A DNA stretch of 14,168 nt. Origin: Acidimicrobiia bacterium (GTDB lineage: Bacteria; Actinomycetota; Acidimicrobiia; Acidimicrobiales; Ilumatobacteraceae). Positions 13,496 to 14,168 of the stretch are shown here, in pieces. Each line of letters opens with the position of its first letter. Position 1 is the first letter of the stretch. A program made the position numbers and the translations under genes. A model generated the notes under the pieces. That model was not told where the DNA came from. It did not search any database and saw nothing but the letters and a program-made list of their open reading frames with translations. The stretch is taken from positions 1 through 14,168 of the forward strand of contig JACDGA010000018.1 in assembly GCA_013815505.1 (NCBI GenBank). The letters run 5' to 3'.

Positions 13496-14168
13496 GCACC
13501 ACCGACGACACCGAGCACGCCAACGCCGACCTCGGTGACGGCACGGTGCCCGTCGCCTCGGAGTCGGTCCGCAAGCGCCTGTATTACGGCGAGACGGCCT
13601 ACGACTTCTTCGGCAAGCGCTGGTGGGGCATCGGGCTGTCCGCGCTGCTCGTGCTCATCAGCGTTGCGTCGTTCGTCGGGCGCGGGTTCAACCTCGGCCT
13701 CGATTTCGTCGGCGGCGTCTCGTGGGACGTCCCCGCCGAGTCGTTCACGGTCGACGACGCCCGCCAGGTGCTCACCGACCGCGGCCTCGACGGCGAGGGT
13801 GCACGTGTGCAGGAGCTGTCGGGCGACTCGGGAGCCCGCCTCAAACTGGAGCTGAAAGAGCAGACGATCGATGTCCGCGAGGCCGTCCGCGCCGATCTCG
13901 CCGAGGCGGCGGGCGTGGTGCCCGACGATGTCGACGTGCGAGCGGTGAGCGCGCGCTGGGGTGACACCGTCACGAATTCGGCGGTGCGCGCCCTCATGGT
14001 GTTCCTCGTCCTCATCGTCGCGTTCATCACGCTGCGCTTCAACTTCTTCATGGCCATCGCCACGATCACGGCGATGGCGCACGATGTCGTCATCTCCGTC
14101 GGCGTGTACTCGCTGCTCGGGTTCGAGGTCACACCCGCCACCGTCATTGCGTTCCTGACGATCCTCGG
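13492..14168 (+). CDS. secF: protein translocase subunit SecF (3' end beyond window)
   Basis: 225 complete codons are present and the frame is still open at the window edge. A polar N-terminus of about 43 residues precedes the first membrane segment (about 44-62). GLDFVGG (69-75) is the D1-like motif typical of SecF. A short P1-type domain follows, then membrane segments from about 162. These include MVFLVLIVAFITLRF, AMAHDVVISVGVYSLLGF and the signature TPATVIAFLTILG at the cut. The start overlaps the secD stop as ATGA, so SecD and SecF are made together. Roughly the last third of the gene is missing from the window. Confidence 0.95.
   Translation, partial: MSTTDDTEHANADLGDGTVPVASESVRKRLYYGETAYDFFGKRWWGIGLSALLVLISVASFVGRGFNLGLDFVGGVSWDVPAESFTVDDARQVLTDRGLDGEGARVQELSGDSGARLKLELKEQTIDVREAVRADLAEAAGVVPDDVDVRAVSARWGDTVTNSAVRALMVFLVLIVAFITLRFNFFMAIATITAMAHDVVISVGVYSLLGFEVTPATVIAFLTIL

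Overview
This is a gene-dense, GC-rich bacterial window with every credible gene on the + strand. The gene set and order point to an actinobacterium. A PimA-type phosphatidylinositol mannosyltransferase is followed by pdxS-pdxT-yebC, ruvC-ruvA-ruvB and yajC-secD-secF, an order resembling the mycobacterial pimA-to-secF stretch. The extra queA-tgt pair, the lemA-htpX pair, the DUF3048 lipoprotein, heavy GTC/GAC/GCG codon use and several TAnnnT boxes a few bases before start codons fit a deep-branching class such as Acidimicrobiia. That placement is inference, not proof.

Layout: (1) 1-1165, pimA-like glycosyltransferase, preceded by a possible promoter and a small overlapping reading frame. (2) 1202-3949, an envelope block: lemA, htpX and a DUF3048 lipoprotein. 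(3) 4029-6744, pdxS-pdxT (pyridoxal phosphate synthase), yebC and a bcp-type peroxiredoxin. The pdxS promoter region carries three direct repeats at an exact 13-bp period. (4) 6745-6986, the longest non-coding gap (242 bp). It holds a 36-bp duplication of the 3' end of bcp, a short GC-rich hairpin element between the two copies, a further stem-loop, and then the ruvC promoter with a palindromic LexA/SOS-type operator on its start codon. (5) 6987-9140, ruvC-ruvA-ruvB with overlapping ends. (6) 9148-11246, queA-tgt (queuosine modification of tRNA). (7) 11307-14168, yajC-secD-secF, with secF cut off by the window end.

Nearly all genes are well-known conserved families, and I see no wholly new gene system. 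The items most worth a second look are non-coding or architectural: the probable LexA operator on ruvC, the duplicated bcp 3' end flanking a mobile-looking mini-element, the iteron-like repeats before pdxST, recurrent leaderless-type promoters, and a Thr/Ser/Pro-rich insertion of about 125 residues in SecD. No tRNA, rRNA, CRISPR array, transposase or riboswitch was recognised, and no stretch over 300 bases lacks a gene.
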